Source of the DNA: CAYRAV01 sp964422365
GTDB taxonomy: Bacteria > Bacillota > Clostridia > Lachnospirales > Lachnospiraceae
NCBI GenBank assembly: GCA_964422365.1
Contig: CAYRAV010000062.1
Span: 1-18,241, forward strand
DNA: 18,241 bases
Direction: 5' to 3'
The notes below the pieces were generated by a model. That model was not told the origin of the DNA, did no database searches, and saw only the letters and a program-made list of their open reading frames with translations. Positions 1 to 8,445 of this stretch are shown here, one piece after another. Made by a program: the position numbers and the translations under genes. The stretch's first letter is position 1, and every line of letters starts with the position of its first letter.

Positions 1-330
1 AAAAGAGAACGAGAAGTAAAGGCGGCAGAGCGGATTTTTCATATTTTACCAGAAGACCAGGCGGTTTATATACGGCAGCTATGGGAAGAATTTGAAGAAG
101 GAATCACAATGGAAGCAAAATTTGCCCATGCATTAGATTGTATACAACCTGTTATGTTGAATGATGCTTCTGATGGAAAAGCATGGACAGAACATCAGAT
201 AGAATTGTCACAAATTCTAAACAGAAATAAAAATACAAAGGATGGTTCAAAAGCTTTATGGGAATATGCAAAGGAAACTTATATTATGCCGAATGTGGAA
301 AAAGGCAGAATAAAGAATACAGAATTATAG
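1..330 (+). CDS. HD-domain phosphohydrolase, C-terminal part (5' end outside window)
   Basis: The reading frame is open from base 1 to the TAG at 328-330 and gives about 109 residues with no start inside the window that looks real. The stretch EAKFAHALDCIQP (visible residues 38-50) resembles the last conserved helix of HD_3/YfbR-like phosphohydrolases, where an Asp such as D46 is a metal ligand. The preceding LPEDQ...LWEEFEEG segment also fits this family. Such proteins hydrolyse phosphate monoesters, for example of deoxynucleoside 5'-monophosphates. The HHxxHD part that would confirm this lies upstream of the window, so the substrate is unknown. The next gene starts 60 bases downstream on the same strand, so the two may be co-transcribed. 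Confidence 0.6.
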   Translation, partial: KREREVKAAERIFHILPEDQAVYIRQLWEEFEEGITMEAKFAHALDCIQPVMLNDASDGKAWTEHQIELSQILNRNKNTKDGSKALWEYAKETYIMPNVEKGRIKNTEL

Positions 331-390
331 ACAGAATAGAAATTTATTAGGAACGCAGGCAAATATAAAAAATCAGGAGGTCATTGGCAG

Positions 391-2658
391 ATGAAAAAAA
401 AGTGGATAGAAGAGACGGAAACAGAAAATAAAAATATAAGAGAACGCTATGAACTTGCCATGGAGCGTATAGAAGAAATAATAGAAGAGGCAGCACAGAA
501 ATTAGAATTAAAATATGCCTTGTATTTTATGAAAACAGCAGTATTTTTATTACAAGTAAAAGAAGTAGCAGCAATGGCAGAAAAGGAAGAAATACAGACA
601 TTGCCCTTAGAAGCATTGCAGCAGTTGAATTATGGATTGTATCAGGATTTAATGAATCAGGAAGACCGAATTAGAGAAGGAGAAAAGATAGAGAAGTTAT
701 TAATGGAGGCTGATAAGGAAGAGCTTGTTACTGTTGTATCAGAATGGAGTACAGCGGAACAGGAAGGGGTAAAAGAAGACAGTGAAATAAAGGATGGTTT
801 GGAATTAGAGAACCATGCCATTCAATTTAGTTATGAGTATAGTTATGCCAATCCTGATTATGCCGTTGAAAAGTTAGGAGAAGAGTATGGACATTTGCTT
901 TGTTTTCTTTATACAGAACTTCGGGGAACTTTATACTATGCTTATGAGAGAAGATTATTTGATATTACCATTGCATTAGAATTATTCATAGAAGTCTACA
1001 ACTTAATGCAGCAAAGGGAGGAAGAAGAGGAACAGAGCATTTTGAAATGGATCAAAGATGCTATTTATTATTATGTCAGTGATTATTGTGATGTGACCAT
1101 GCCAAGACGCATCAGAGAGCAGTTAGATCCGTTATTGTCTTTTGCAACAGACATTATTATGGAAAGTGATTTGAACGACATTCGTTATTTGTACTATTTT
1201 GGTGAGTATATTTCAGAAAATGAAATCAGAACAGCAAAGTTTCTGAATACGCTTTCGCAGGAAGAGATAGATAAAATGGCTGCTACTTATACAGAAGGGT
1301 TTAGAGAGGGGGTTGTTCATGCAGGCATTGATTTGTCCAAAAAGAAAAATGTAAATATCCGTTACAACATTGGTTTCGAACGTGTAGTAAAAGCAGCAAT
1401 CGGGCAGTTTCGAAAGATGGGATTAGAGCCTGTTATTTACCGTACTGCAGTAAGCAGCATCCATAAAAAACAACATTTGAAAATAGGTTATTGCAGTACA
1501 GGTGTAAACCGCCAATATGAGTATGATCATAGATTTGACAATGGAATCTATTTAGATAAGGCTTTGGCAGAGAGAAAATTAGTAAATTTACGTGTTGCAT
1601 ATGAGCAATATGCAGAACTTGCAAAGGTTTATGCGGGGCCAGCAGTAATAGAGATTTTTGGAGAAAAACCATTTGAACCTGTGGATAAGAAAAGTGCCAT
1701 TAAGTTTACACAGAAGCAGCAGAAGATTTCAGTTGATTATCAGAGAGATGCTTCTATTGTGACAAATGAATATATCAAAAGCGATGAATACAGCTTTACT
1801 ATTATTGCATTTCCGATTCCTGAAATTGGAGAGGAGTTTGAGGAAATTTTTGCAGAAACAGTAAAGGTCAATACCCTTGATATGAAAAAATATGAAGAGA
1901 TACAACAGAAAATAATAGATGTATTAGATCAGGGAGAATATGTAAAAATAAAAGGTATGGGCAAAAATCACACAGATATGAAAGTAATGCTTCATAAGTT
2001 AGAAAATCCTGAGAAGGAGACAAATTTTGAGAACTGCCTTGCAGATGTAAATATTCCGGTAGGGGAAGTATTTACTTCACCAATGATGGTAGGTACAAAA
2101 GGGGTACTTCATGTGAGTGAGGTGTACTTGAATGAATTAAAGTATAGGGAATTAGAGCTGCAGTTTGAGGATGGAATTATTACGGAATACAGTTGTAAAA
2201 ATTTTGAAGAGGAAGAGGCGAACAAGGCATTTGTCAAAGAAAATCTTATGTATCATAGAGAGTTTCTTCCAATCGGAGAATTTGCCATCGGAACAAACAC
2301 AACAGCCTATCAAATGGGAAGAAAATTCGGGATTTCCCATAAACTGCCTATTCTGATAGCAGAAAAGACAGGACCACACTTTGCGGTAGGAGATACTTGT
2401 TATAAAATGAGCGAGGATCAGAAGATCTATAATCCTGATGGAAAGGAAGTAGTGGCAAAGGATAATGAGTATTCTAATTTAAGAAAAACGGAAGTTGAGA
2501 AAGCATATTTTAACTGCCATACAGATATAACAATACCTTATGATGAACTAGGAGAAATCAGTGTTCATATGGAGAATGGGGAAAGTGTTGTCATTATTCA
2601 AAATGGACGATTTGTATTGGAAGGAACAAAGGAACTGAATAACGCTTTCGATGAGTAA
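391..2658 (+). CDS. M29-type aminopeptidase with long N-terminal extension
   Basis: The product is 755 residues; AGGAGG at 375-380 lies 10 bases before the ATG. The C-terminal part, about residues 320-745, resembles peptidase family M29 (thermophilic aminopeptidase, AmpS/PepS type). The visible motifs are NIPVGEVFTSP with E559, LPIGEFAIGTN with E630, TGPHFAVGDTCY with H663 and Y671, and NCHTDI with H710 and D712. Their order matches the family metal ligands Glu, Glu, His, Tyr, His, Asp. M29 enzymes are cytosolic and remove N-terminal residues from peptides using two metal ions. The usual family length is about 400 residues. Here the first 300 or so residues are extra: a charged, helical, coiled-coil-like region rich in Glu and Tyr, with no signal peptide or membrane segment. 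Its function is unknown. A hairpin terminator follows directly. Confidence 0.75.
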   Translation: MKKKWIEETETENKNIRERYELAMERIEEIIEEAAQKLELKYALYFMKTAVFLLQVKEVAAMAEKEEIQTLPLEALQQLNYGLYQDLMNQEDRIREGEKIEKLLMEADKEELVTVVSEWSTAEQEGVKEDSEIKDGLELENHAIQFSYEYSYANPDYAVEKLGEEYGHLLCFLYTELRGTLYYAYERRLFDITIALELFIEVYNLMQQREEEEEQSILKWIKDAIYYYVSDYCDVTMPRRIREQLDPLLSFATDIIMESDLNDIRYLYYFGEYISENEIRTAKFLNTLSQEEIDKMAATYTEGFREGVVHAGIDLSKKKNVNIRYNIGFERVVKAAIGQFRKMGLEPVIYRTAVSSIHKKQHLKIGYCSTGVNRQYEYDHRFDNGIYLDKALAERKLVNLRVAYEQYAELAKVYAGPAVIEIFGEKPFEPVDKKSAIKFTQKQQKISVDYQRDASIVTNEYIKSDEYSFTIIAFPIPEIGEEFEEIFAETVKVNTLDMKKYEEIQQKIIDVLDQGEYVKIKGMGKNHTDMKVMLHKLENPEKETNFENCLADVNIPVGEVFTSPMMVGTKGVLHVSEVYLNELKYRELELQFEDGIITEYSCKNFEEEEANKAFVKENLMYHREFLPIGEFAIGTNTTAYQMGRKFGISHKLPILIAEKTGPHFAVGDTCYKMSEDQKIYNPDGKEVVAKDNEYSNLRKTEVEKAYFNCHTDITIPYDELGEISVHMENGESVVIIQNGRFVLEGTKELNNAFDE

Positions 2659-2667
2659 AATACAAAA

Positions 2668-2717
2668 AAAAGGGGCTTTCATTGCTGATTATCAGCAGTT
2701 TATGTAAAGTCCCTTTT
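2668..2717. terminator. Bidirectional intrinsic terminator between convergent genes
   Basis: AAAAGGGGCTTT at 2668-2679 pairs with AAAGTCCCTTTT at 2706-2717, with one mismatch. A second stem inside the loop pairs GCTGA with TCAGC. The A-run at 2664-2671 becomes a U-run on the minus strand and the T-run at 2714-2717 serves the plus strand, so it can stop both the aminopeptidase transcript and the converging secreted-protein transcript. Confidence 0.8.
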
Positions 2718-2736
2718 CTGAAATATGAAAAAATAT

Positions 2737-3750
2737 TTATTTTACTGTCACGGTTTTTGTTTTACTTGCTGTATCAGCAGAATTCTTTAAGTAAACTTTT
2801 AATTTTGTACCTTTTTTTAACTTGCAGGTTTTTACAGAATAAGTTCCATTAGAAGATACTGTAGATTTATAAGTTTTATTTCCGATTGTTACAAATACTT
2901 TTGTATAAGCCTTTCCGGTTCCTTTTACAACTTTTGTATTTCTTTTATAAGTTTTTACTGTTGGTGCAGAAGGTTTGGAAGAATTGATTCCGGAAACCTG
3001 ATATTTAATCATATAACAGAACATGTCTGTATCGCCAGATGGAGCAATTCTTGTAGTATAGGTACCATTAGAAGAAACTGTATATTTTAAATCTTCTGCA
3101 CAATTCAATCGGTTTTCCGTATGCCAGACAGTATTGTTGTTATAATCTTTATAATAAATGTCTCCCCTTACGGTACGAATAGTAACATAATCCAGAGAAG
3201 TATCAAATGTAATAACTGCAGTTGACTTATCCTTGCTTAGTTTTATGGATTTTACGGAAATTTTATCAGAGCATGGAATAAAACCGGCATAGATACTATG
3301 TGTAGCTCGGGTTACACTAGCTGCATTATTAGAGGCTCTATAGTAATAAGTTCCTTTTTCAACATAGGTAATGATCGTTTGATCTGAATCGCTTTTTTCC
3401 ACTAAATTGGTAAGGTCAAAATTGCTATATAGTGAAAAGGACTGCAATAAATCACTGCTGGAATTATCTTTTAAAATCAGCCATCCGTCTTCAGGAACCA
3501 TAAGTTTATATGCATTTCCGTTTGAGTAGGAGTTTACAATATCCTGACTGGAATAAGGCAAATCGTTATCAATCTTTTTTAGTAAATCCTCTACAGAAGT
3601 AATTGTGGTCAGTAAAACACCGGTATCTGCAGTGTTATCTTGTGATGCCGCTTCCTCAGCATACACTGGCATATTTGTATTCACTGAAGTCAGTGGTGAA
3701 AGCGTAAGAGCTCCTATCAGAGCGAGGGCGAAAAATTTGTTTTTTCTCAT
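2737..3750 (-). CDS. Secreted protein of unknown function with C-terminal bacterial Ig-like domain
   Basis: The product is 337 residues from the chosen start. It begins with a classical signal peptide: MRKNK, then a hydrophobic stretch FFALALIGALTL, then a probable signal peptidase I site after VYA, leaving EEAASQ at the mature N-terminus. The mature protein is rich in Ser, Thr, Asn and Tyr. The last 80 residues (SAPTVKTYKRN... to the end) look like a bacterial Ig-like beta-sandwich with the pattern GTGKAYTKVFVTIGN and SSNGTYSV. A similar SSNGTYTTRI stretch lies earlier. No LPXTG sorting motif or membrane anchor is present, so it is probably released or loosely wall-associated. Start choice: AAAGGA runs directly into an upstream ATG at 3759 but lies 8 bases before the ATG at 3750, so 3750 is preferred. 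The middle domain (mature residues to about 250) is not recognised. Confidence 0.7.
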   Translation of the reverse strand: MRKNKFFALALIGALTLSPLTSVNTNMPVYAEEAASQDNTADTGVLLTTITSVEDLLKKIDNDLPYSSQDIVNSYSNGNAYKLMVPEDGWLILKDNSSSDLLQSFSLYSNFDLTNLVEKSDSDQTIITYVEKGTYYYRASNNAASVTRATHSIYAGFIPCSDKISVKSIKLSKDKSTAVITFDTSLDYVTIRTVRGDIYYKDYNNNTVWHTENRLNCAEDLKYTVSSNGTYTTRIAPSGDTDMFCYMIKYQVSGINSSKPSAPTVKTYKRNTKVVKGTGKAYTKVFVTIGNKTYKSTVSSNGTYSVKTCKLKKGTKLKVYLKNSADTASKTKTVTVK

Positions 3751-3830
3751 GGTATTCATCCTTTCTTAATGGCAAATTAATATATGTAATCCTCTATCAC
3801 AGAGTACATAAAAGCTTGTGCACAAGACAG

Positions 3831-3864
3831 TTTATAGATTACATTGTTTTTTGTGGAAAGTCAA
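3831..3864 (-). promoter_or_regulatory. Probable promoter of the secreted protein gene
   Basis: Two overlapping sigma-A-like arrangements are visible on the minus strand: TTGACT (3864-3859), 17 bases, TAATCT (3841-3836); or TTTCCA (3859-3854), 17 bases, TATAAA (3836-3831). Neither is perfect, which would fit a promoter needing an activator. A 12-bp palindrome CTTGTGCACAAG lies just downstream at 3815-3826, near the expected transcript start. Confidence 0.5.
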
Positions 3865-3901
3865 TTAGGATTAGATTAGAGTTGCATTAAGATTAGATTA
3901 A
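3858..3901 (-). promoter_or_regulatory. Four 11-bp direct repeats, likely OmpR/PhoB-family operator
   Basis: Read on the minus strand, four consecutive 11-mers each begin with YTAAT: TTAATCTAATC (3901-3891), TTAATGCAACT (3890-3880), CTAATCTAATC (3879-3869) and CTAATTGACTT (3868-3858). The last one overlaps a candidate -35 element of the secreted protein gene. Tandem 11-bp direct repeats beside the -35 are the usual binding pattern of winged-helix response regulators of the OmpR/PhoB family. No regulator gene is in the window, so which protein binds is unknown. Confidence 0.5.
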
Positions 3902-3940
3902 AAGTAGTGAGGGAATACTGCTTTCATTTTCAAATATACT

Positions 3941-4020
3941 CTAGAGCGTGTTTGAAAATTCATTGTCCTAATCTGCATGCCCTGCTTTTGTACCCATCTG
4001 GGCATACACCGCAATTCAGG
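3941..4020. repeat. Interspersed repeat, one-ended copy (R1)
   Basis: The sequence begins with CTAGAGCGTGTTTGAAAATT and continues with a CTGCATGCCC block. It aligns over about 80 bases with the reverse complement of the right end of the long copy at 16537-16827. No opposite end is found before dgt, so this is a truncated copy. Apart from this repeat and the flanking promoters, the 3902-4200 stretch shows no gene on either strand that I can support. Confidence 0.65.
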
Positions 4021-4048
4021 TTGAAACTTCTCAAACTTAATGTATATC
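4021..4048 (+). promoter_or_regulatory. dgt: Possible dgt promoter
   Basis: TTGAAA at 4021-4026 and TATATC at 4043-4048 are 16 bases apart and lie directly after the R1 repeat. The match is modest, and the implied leader of about 145 bases is AT-rich. Confidence 0.3.
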
Positions 4049-4200
4049 GTACAGCCATAAGAGAAAGAAAAAACAAAGAATTTGTAAGGAAAAAAAGGAA
4101 AATCAAAAAGTATGTCTAATATATATAGTAATAGGAGAAACAAAAAGAAAACACAAAAGTGTATTTTAATAGTCCATTTTAGAATTGAGGTGATATTTCC

Positions 4201-5220
4201 ATGCAATCTAAAAATATTAGGCAACGTCAAGAGGAACGTGAACATGAGATATTATCTCCATATGCTGCTTTTAGCGATGACTCGCGGGGGCGTAATATGG
4301 AAGAAACTCCCTGTGATATCCGGCCTATTTACCAACGGGACAGAGACCGTATTTTGCATAGCAAGGCATTTCGCAGATTAAAACATAAGACACAGGTATT
4401 TTTAGCACCAGAAGGTGACCACTACAGAACACGCCTGACCCATACATTAGAAGTGGCACAGACAGCAAGAACCATTGCAAGAGCATTAAGGTTAAATGAA
4501 GACCTGACCGAAGCCATTGCTTTAGGCCATGATTTAGGTCATACTCCATTTGGACATGCAGGTGAGCGTGCTTTGAACCATATTTGTGAAAATGGATTTG
4601 AACATCATCTGCAAAGTTTGAGAGTGGTAGAATTATTAGAAAAAGATGGTGAAGGCTTGAATCTTACATGGGAAGTAAGAGATGGTATCAAAAATCACCA
4701 GTCAAATGGCAAACCATCTACCCTGGAAGGAAAAATTGTCCAGCTGGCGGACAAAATTGCATATGTAAATCATGATATAGATGATGCCATACGGGGACAT
4801 GTACTTACTGAGGAAGAACTGCCAAAAGAATACACAAACTTTCTAGGTCATAATTCCAGAGAACGTTTAAATACATTGATACATGATATTATTTTAAATA
4901 GTGAAGAAACCAATGATGTAAAAATGTCACAGACTGCCAGAAGTAAATTATATGGGCTGCGGGCATACTTATTTCAAACAGTATATGAAAATCCAAAGGC
5001 AAAAGGCGAAGAAGCAAAAGCCATACATATGATAGAGCAGCTCTATCAGTACTATTTGAATCACTTCACGAAACTTCCAGTAGAGTATATCCGTATGATG
5101 GAAATCAGGAAACAGAGCAAAGAACAGACTGTTTGTGATTATATTGCTGGTATGACAGACCGTTATGCCATAGTGAAGTTTAAGGAAATTTTTGTACCTG
5201 GTGTTTGGAGTGTATATTAA
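4201..5220 (+). CDS. dgt: dGTPase-like deoxynucleotide triphosphohydrolase
   Basis: The product is 339 residues, typical of the short bacterial Dgt-like family. These HD-superfamily enzymes hydrolyse dNTPs to deoxynucleosides and triphosphate in the cytosol. The metal-binding HD set is visible: RLTHT with H81, GHDLGHTPFGHAGE with H110 and D111, and LADKIAY with D184. The N-terminal SKAFRRLKHKTQV segment is also characteristic of the family. GAGGTGA at 4187-4193 lies 7 bases before the ATG. The stop is 89 bases before dnaG, and the dgt-dnaG order is common in Clostridia, consistent with a link between dNTP pools and replication. The preferred dNTP cannot be read from the sequence. Confidence 0.9.
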   Translation: MQSKNIRQRQEEREHEILSPYAAFSDDSRGRNMEETPCDIRPIYQRDRDRILHSKAFRRLKHKTQVFLAPEGDHYRTRLTHTLEVAQTARTIARALRLNEDLTEAIALGHDLGHTPFGHAGERALNHICENGFEHHLQSLRVVELLEKDGEGLNLTWEVRDGIKNHQSNGKPSTLEGKIVQLADKIAYVNHDIDDAIRGHVLTEEELPKEYTNFLGHNSRERLNTLIHDIILNSEETNDVKMSQTARSKLYGLRAYLFQTVYENPKAKGEEAKAIHMIEQLYQYYLNHFTKLPVEYIRMMEIRKQSKEQTVCDYIAGMTDRYAIVKFKEIFVPGVWSVY

Positions 5221-5233
5221 AATGTGTTAAAAT
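5205..5233 (+). promoter_or_regulatory. Candidate extended -10 promoter for dnaG-rpoD
   Basis: TTGGAG at 5205-5210, a 17-base spacer, and TAAAAT at 5228-5233 preceded by TG at 5225-5226 form an extended -10 sigma-A promoter. It overlaps the last codons of dgt and would give a leader of about 70 bases for dnaG. Confidence 0.45.
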
Positions 5234-5309
5234 AGTATTGTTATCAAATAAATACAAAATATGTATATTATATACTTTAATCGGATACAAAGAAAAAGGA
5301 GTGCAGAAT

Positions 5310-7157
5310 ATGTATTATCCAGAGGAAGTCGTAGAAGAAATCAGACAAAGAAATGATATTGTGCAGGTAATTTCCTCTTATGTACGGTTGCAAAAAAGAG
5401 GAAGTAATCATATGGGGCTTTGTCCATTTCATAATGAAAAAACGCCATCCTTTTCTGTTAGTGGTTCCAAGCAGATGTATCATTGTTTTGGATGTGGTGC
5501 CAGTGGAAATGTATTTACATTCATAATGGAGTATGAAAATTTTAACTTTGTGGAGGCACTCCGTTTTCTTGCAGAGCGGAGCGGAGTAAATCTTCCAGAG
5601 ATGGAGTATTCAGAGGAGGATAGAAAAAGACAGGATTTTCGGACAAAGTTGTTAGAAGTGAATAAGGTGGCAGCAAAATATTTTTATTATCTGCTTCGCA
5701 CAGAGCATGGAACGCATGCGTATACTTATCTGAAAGAGAGAGGGCTTACTGATGAAACAATAAAGAAATTTGGTTTGGGATATTCGGATAAATATAGTGA
5801 TGATTTGTATCAATATTTAAAAAAACATGGATATAGTGATGAACTTCTGAAAGAATCAGGACTGATTACGATGAATGAGGCAAAGGGCAGTTTTGATAAA
5901 TTCTGGAATCGTGTTATGTATCCAATTATGGATATTAATCATAAGGTAATAGGTTTTGGAGGCCGGGTAATGGGAGAAGGTATGCCCAAATATCTAAATT
6001 CTCCGGAAACGAAGGTATTTGATAAAAGCCGTAACTTGTATGGGCTGAATTTTGCAAGACAGGCAAAGGGGCGGCAGCTTTTGTTATGTGAAGGGTATAT
6101 GGATGTAATTTCTCTTCATCAGGCAGGATTTATGAATACGGTAGCATCGCTTGGAACGGCATTTACGGAACAGCAGGCAGTACTTATGAAACGGTATGCG
6201 GATGAAGTACTGCTGACATATGACAGTGATGGTGCAGGAATCAAGGCAGCACTTCGTGCCATCCCAATGCTGAAAAATGCAGGTATTACACCTAAAATAG
6301 TGCATATGGAGCCATATAAAGACCCTGATGAGTTTATTAAGGCATTAGGTGCAGAGGAATTTCAAAAAAGAATTGAGCATGCAGAGAATAGTTTTTATTT
6401 TGAAGTAAGTTTGATAGAGAAAGAGTATGATTTTAGAGATCCTGAGCAGAAAACGAAGTTTTATAATGATCTTGCCCGGAAACTTCTTGTATTTTCTGAA
6501 GAATTAGAAAGGAATAATTATATTGAGGCAATGGCAGAAAAATATGCTGTCCGTTTTGAGGATTTAAGAAAATTAGTCAATAAGTATGGGGCACAGTTAT
6601 CTTTTAAGGGTTCTAATGAAACATTTGCAAGAGAAGAAAAGAGGAGAAAAGGAAAGAAAAAGGAAGATGGCATGAAACGGTCACAGAAAATTTTGCTGAC
6701 CTGGCTTATTGAGGATACCTTTCTATTTGAAGCGATTAAAGGTATTCTTACAGAAGAGGATTTTAGGGAGGAACCTTATCATACAGTTGCAAAGCAGTTA
6801 TTTCATCAGTATGGGCAGACAGGGGAGGTTAATCCGGCCAAAATTATTAATTGTTTTCAAAGTAAAGAAGAACAGGCAGAGGTTGCTTCTTTATTTAATA
6901 CTAATCTTCCTATCTGGGAGTTGTTATCAGAAGAAAATGTAAGAATGAAGAAAGAAGGGTTTAGGGAAAACTTTATGCAGGAGATGGAATTATCAGAAAA
7001 AGAAAAAATATTCAATGATATAGTAAGGAGGATTAAAAAGAATAGTTTAGATGAGGCGGGAAGACATGTAACAGATGTGGCGGACTTGCAAAAATTAATT
7101 ACTGCACAGGCAGAATTACAAAAATTGCATATTTCTTTTCAGGATAGTGAAAGATAA
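5310..7157 (+). CDS. dnaG: DNA primase DnaG
   Basis: The product is 615 residues, the usual length, and makes RNA primers at the replication fork together with the replicative helicase. The N-terminal CHC2 zinc finger is complete (C38, H41, C59, C62). The Toprim/RNA polymerase domain follows, with EGYMDV (catalytic E261), SLGTA and YDSDGAG (D305, D307). From about residue 470 a charged linker leads to a C-terminal domain of the helicase-interacting type. The start at 5310 is chosen because AAGGAG at 5296-5301 lies 8 bases upstream and the protein then begins MYYPEEVVEEIR, as primases do. A longer frame back to 5205 would overlap dgt and adds residues unlike any primase. rpoD begins 35 bases downstream, giving the conserved primase-sigma pair. 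Confidence 0.96.
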   Translation: MYYPEEVVEEIRQRNDIVQVISSYVRLQKRGSNHMGLCPFHNEKTPSFSVSGSKQMYHCFGCGASGNVFTFIMEYENFNFVEALRFLAERSGVNLPEMEYSEEDRKRQDFRTKLLEVNKVAAKYFYYLLRTEHGTHAYTYLKERGLTDETIKKFGLGYSDKYSDDLYQYLKKHGYSDELLKESGLITMNEAKGSFDKFWNRVMYPIMDINHKVIGFGGRVMGEGMPKYLNSPETKVFDKSRNLYGLNFARQAKGRQLLLCEGYMDVISLHQAGFMNTVASLGTAFTEQQAVLMKRYADEVLLTYDSDGAGIKAALRAIPMLKNAGITPKIVHMEPYKDPDEFIKALGAEEFQKRIEHAENSFYFEVSLIEKEYDFRDPEQKTKFYNDLARKLLVFSEELERNNYIEAMAEKYAVRFEDLRKLVNKYGAQLSFKGSNETFAREEKRRKGKKKEDGMKRSQKILLTWLIEDTFLFEAIKGILTEEDFREEPYHTVAKQLFHQYGQTGEVNPAKIINCFQSKEEQAEVASLFNTNLPIWELLSEENVRMKKEGFRENFMQEMELSEKEKIFNDIVRRIKKNSLDEAGRHVTDVADLQKLITAQAELQKLHISFQDSER

Positions 7158-7192
7158 ATGATAGGGATGTAATGAGAAAGGATGTGGCATTT

Positions 7193-8320
7193 ATGAGTGA
7201 ACAACAAATGACAAAGGAAAAATTTCGTACAAAGCTAAAAGATTTATTAGAATATGCAAAAAACAAGAAAAATGTATTGGAATATCAAGAAATTAATGAT
7301 TTCTTTAAAAATATGGATTTGGAAACGGTAAAAATTGAAAAAGTATATGAGTATTTGGAGAATCATGGTGTGGATATTTTGCGGGAAGAAAAAGAAGATG
7401 AAGATATTGCATTAGAAGCATTGGAAATGGAGATGGATAATGAAGAAGAGGAGGATCTGGAGAATATTGACTTGTCTGTACTGGAAGGTGTGGGGGTAGA
7501 AGACCCTGTCAGAATGTATTTGAAAGAAATCGGCAAGGTTCCGCTGTTAAGTGCCGAAGAGGAAATCGAACTGGCAGAGCGTATGGAACAAGGCGATGAA
7601 GAGGCAAAAAAAAGATTAGCAGAATCAAACCTGCGTTTGGTTGTGAGTATTGCAAAACGTTATGTAGGCAGAGGTATGCTTTTTCTGGATCTGATTCAGG
7701 AGGGAAATCTGGGATTAATTAAGGCAGTTGAAAAATTTGATTACCGAAAAGGATATAAATTCAGTACCTATGCTACATGGTGGATAAGACAGGCAATTAC
7801 AAGAGCCATTGCAGATCAGGCAAGAACGATTCGGATTCCGGTTCATATGGTGGAAACGATTAACAGGCTTATCCGGGCACAGAGACAGCTGGTTCAAGAT
7901 TTGGGACGTGAGCCGACCCCGGAAGAATTGTCAGAATTTATGCACCTGCCTATAGAGAGAGTAAGGGAAATACAAAAAATTTCCCAGGAGCCAGTTTCTT
8001 TAGAAACACCAATTGGAGAAGAAGAGGACAGCCATTTGGGAGATTTTATTCAGGATGATAATATCCCTGTACCAGCAGAGGCAGCAGCATTTACATTGTT
8101 AAAAGAACAACTGGTAGAAGTTCTTGGTACACTAACTGAAAGAGAGCAAAAGGTGTTACGCCTGCGTTTTGGATTAGATGATGGAAGAGCACGGACTTTA
8201 GAAGAAGTAGGAAGAGAATTCAAGGTTACAAGAGAGAGAATTAGACAGATTGAAGCAAAAGCACTTCGCAAGCTAAGACATCCGAGCAGAAGCCGAAAGT
8301 TAAAAGATTTTTTAGAATAA
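7193..8320 (+). CDS. rpoD: RNA polymerase primary sigma factor RpoD/SigA
   Basis: The product is 375 residues from the chosen start and directs RNA polymerase to housekeeping promoters. Region 1.1 is at the N-terminus (KLKDLLEYAKNKKNVLEYQE), followed by an acidic linker of about residues 66-98. Region 1.2 has DPVRMYLKEIG (104-114). Region 2 contains LRLVVSIAKRYVGRG and the promoter-melting and -10 recognition helix YATWWIRQAITRAIADQAR (193-211). Regions 3 and 4 follow, with the -35-binding helix-turn-helix LEEVGREFKVTRERIRQIE (335-353) and the end RKLKDFLE. An ATG at 7172 is in frame, but its upstream GGGAT is only 3 bases away. AAAGGA at 7177-7182 sits 10 bases before the ATG at 7193, so 7193 is preferred. 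It lies in the dnaG operon. Confidence 0.95.
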   Translation: MSEQQMTKEKFRTKLKDLLEYAKNKKNVLEYQEINDFFKNMDLETVKIEKVYEYLENHGVDILREEKEDEDIALEALEMEMDNEEEEDLENIDLSVLEGVGVEDPVRMYLKEIGKVPLLSAEEEIELAERMEQGDEEAKKRLAESNLRLVVSIAKRYVGRGMLFLDLIQEGNLGLIKAVEKFDYRKGYKFSTYATWWIRQAITRAIADQARTIRIPVHMVETINRLIRAQRQLVQDLGREPTPEELSEFMHLPIERVREIQKISQEPVSLETPIGEEEDSHLGDFIQDDNIPVPAEAAAFTLLKEQLVEVLGTLTEREQKVLRLRFGLDDGRARTLEEVGREFKVTRERIRQIEAKALRKLRHPSRSRKLKDFLE

Positions 8321-8445
8321 TGAAAAGGGTATGGAAACTGAGAATAAGGATATTAGAAGATCAGTGTTGTAGAAAGTAAGCATAGAAATACTGATATGGA
8401 ATAATCATCAATGCAAAATAGTGATAAAAATATTGGAGAAAAATA

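Noticed and set aside
3898..4245. Short reading frames on both strands around the R1 repeat
   Set aside because: They overlap the repeat and the dgt start, lack ribosome binding sites and have biased, non-protein-like composition.
5205..5309. In-frame upstream start extending dnaG by 35 residues
   Set aside because: It overlaps the dgt end, has no ribosome binding site, and adds residues not found in primases; AAGGAG fits the ATG at 5310.
7172..7192. In-frame upstream start of rpoD
   Set aside because: Its possible ribosome binding site is only 3 bases away, while AAAGGA is well placed for 7193. The choice is likely but not certain.
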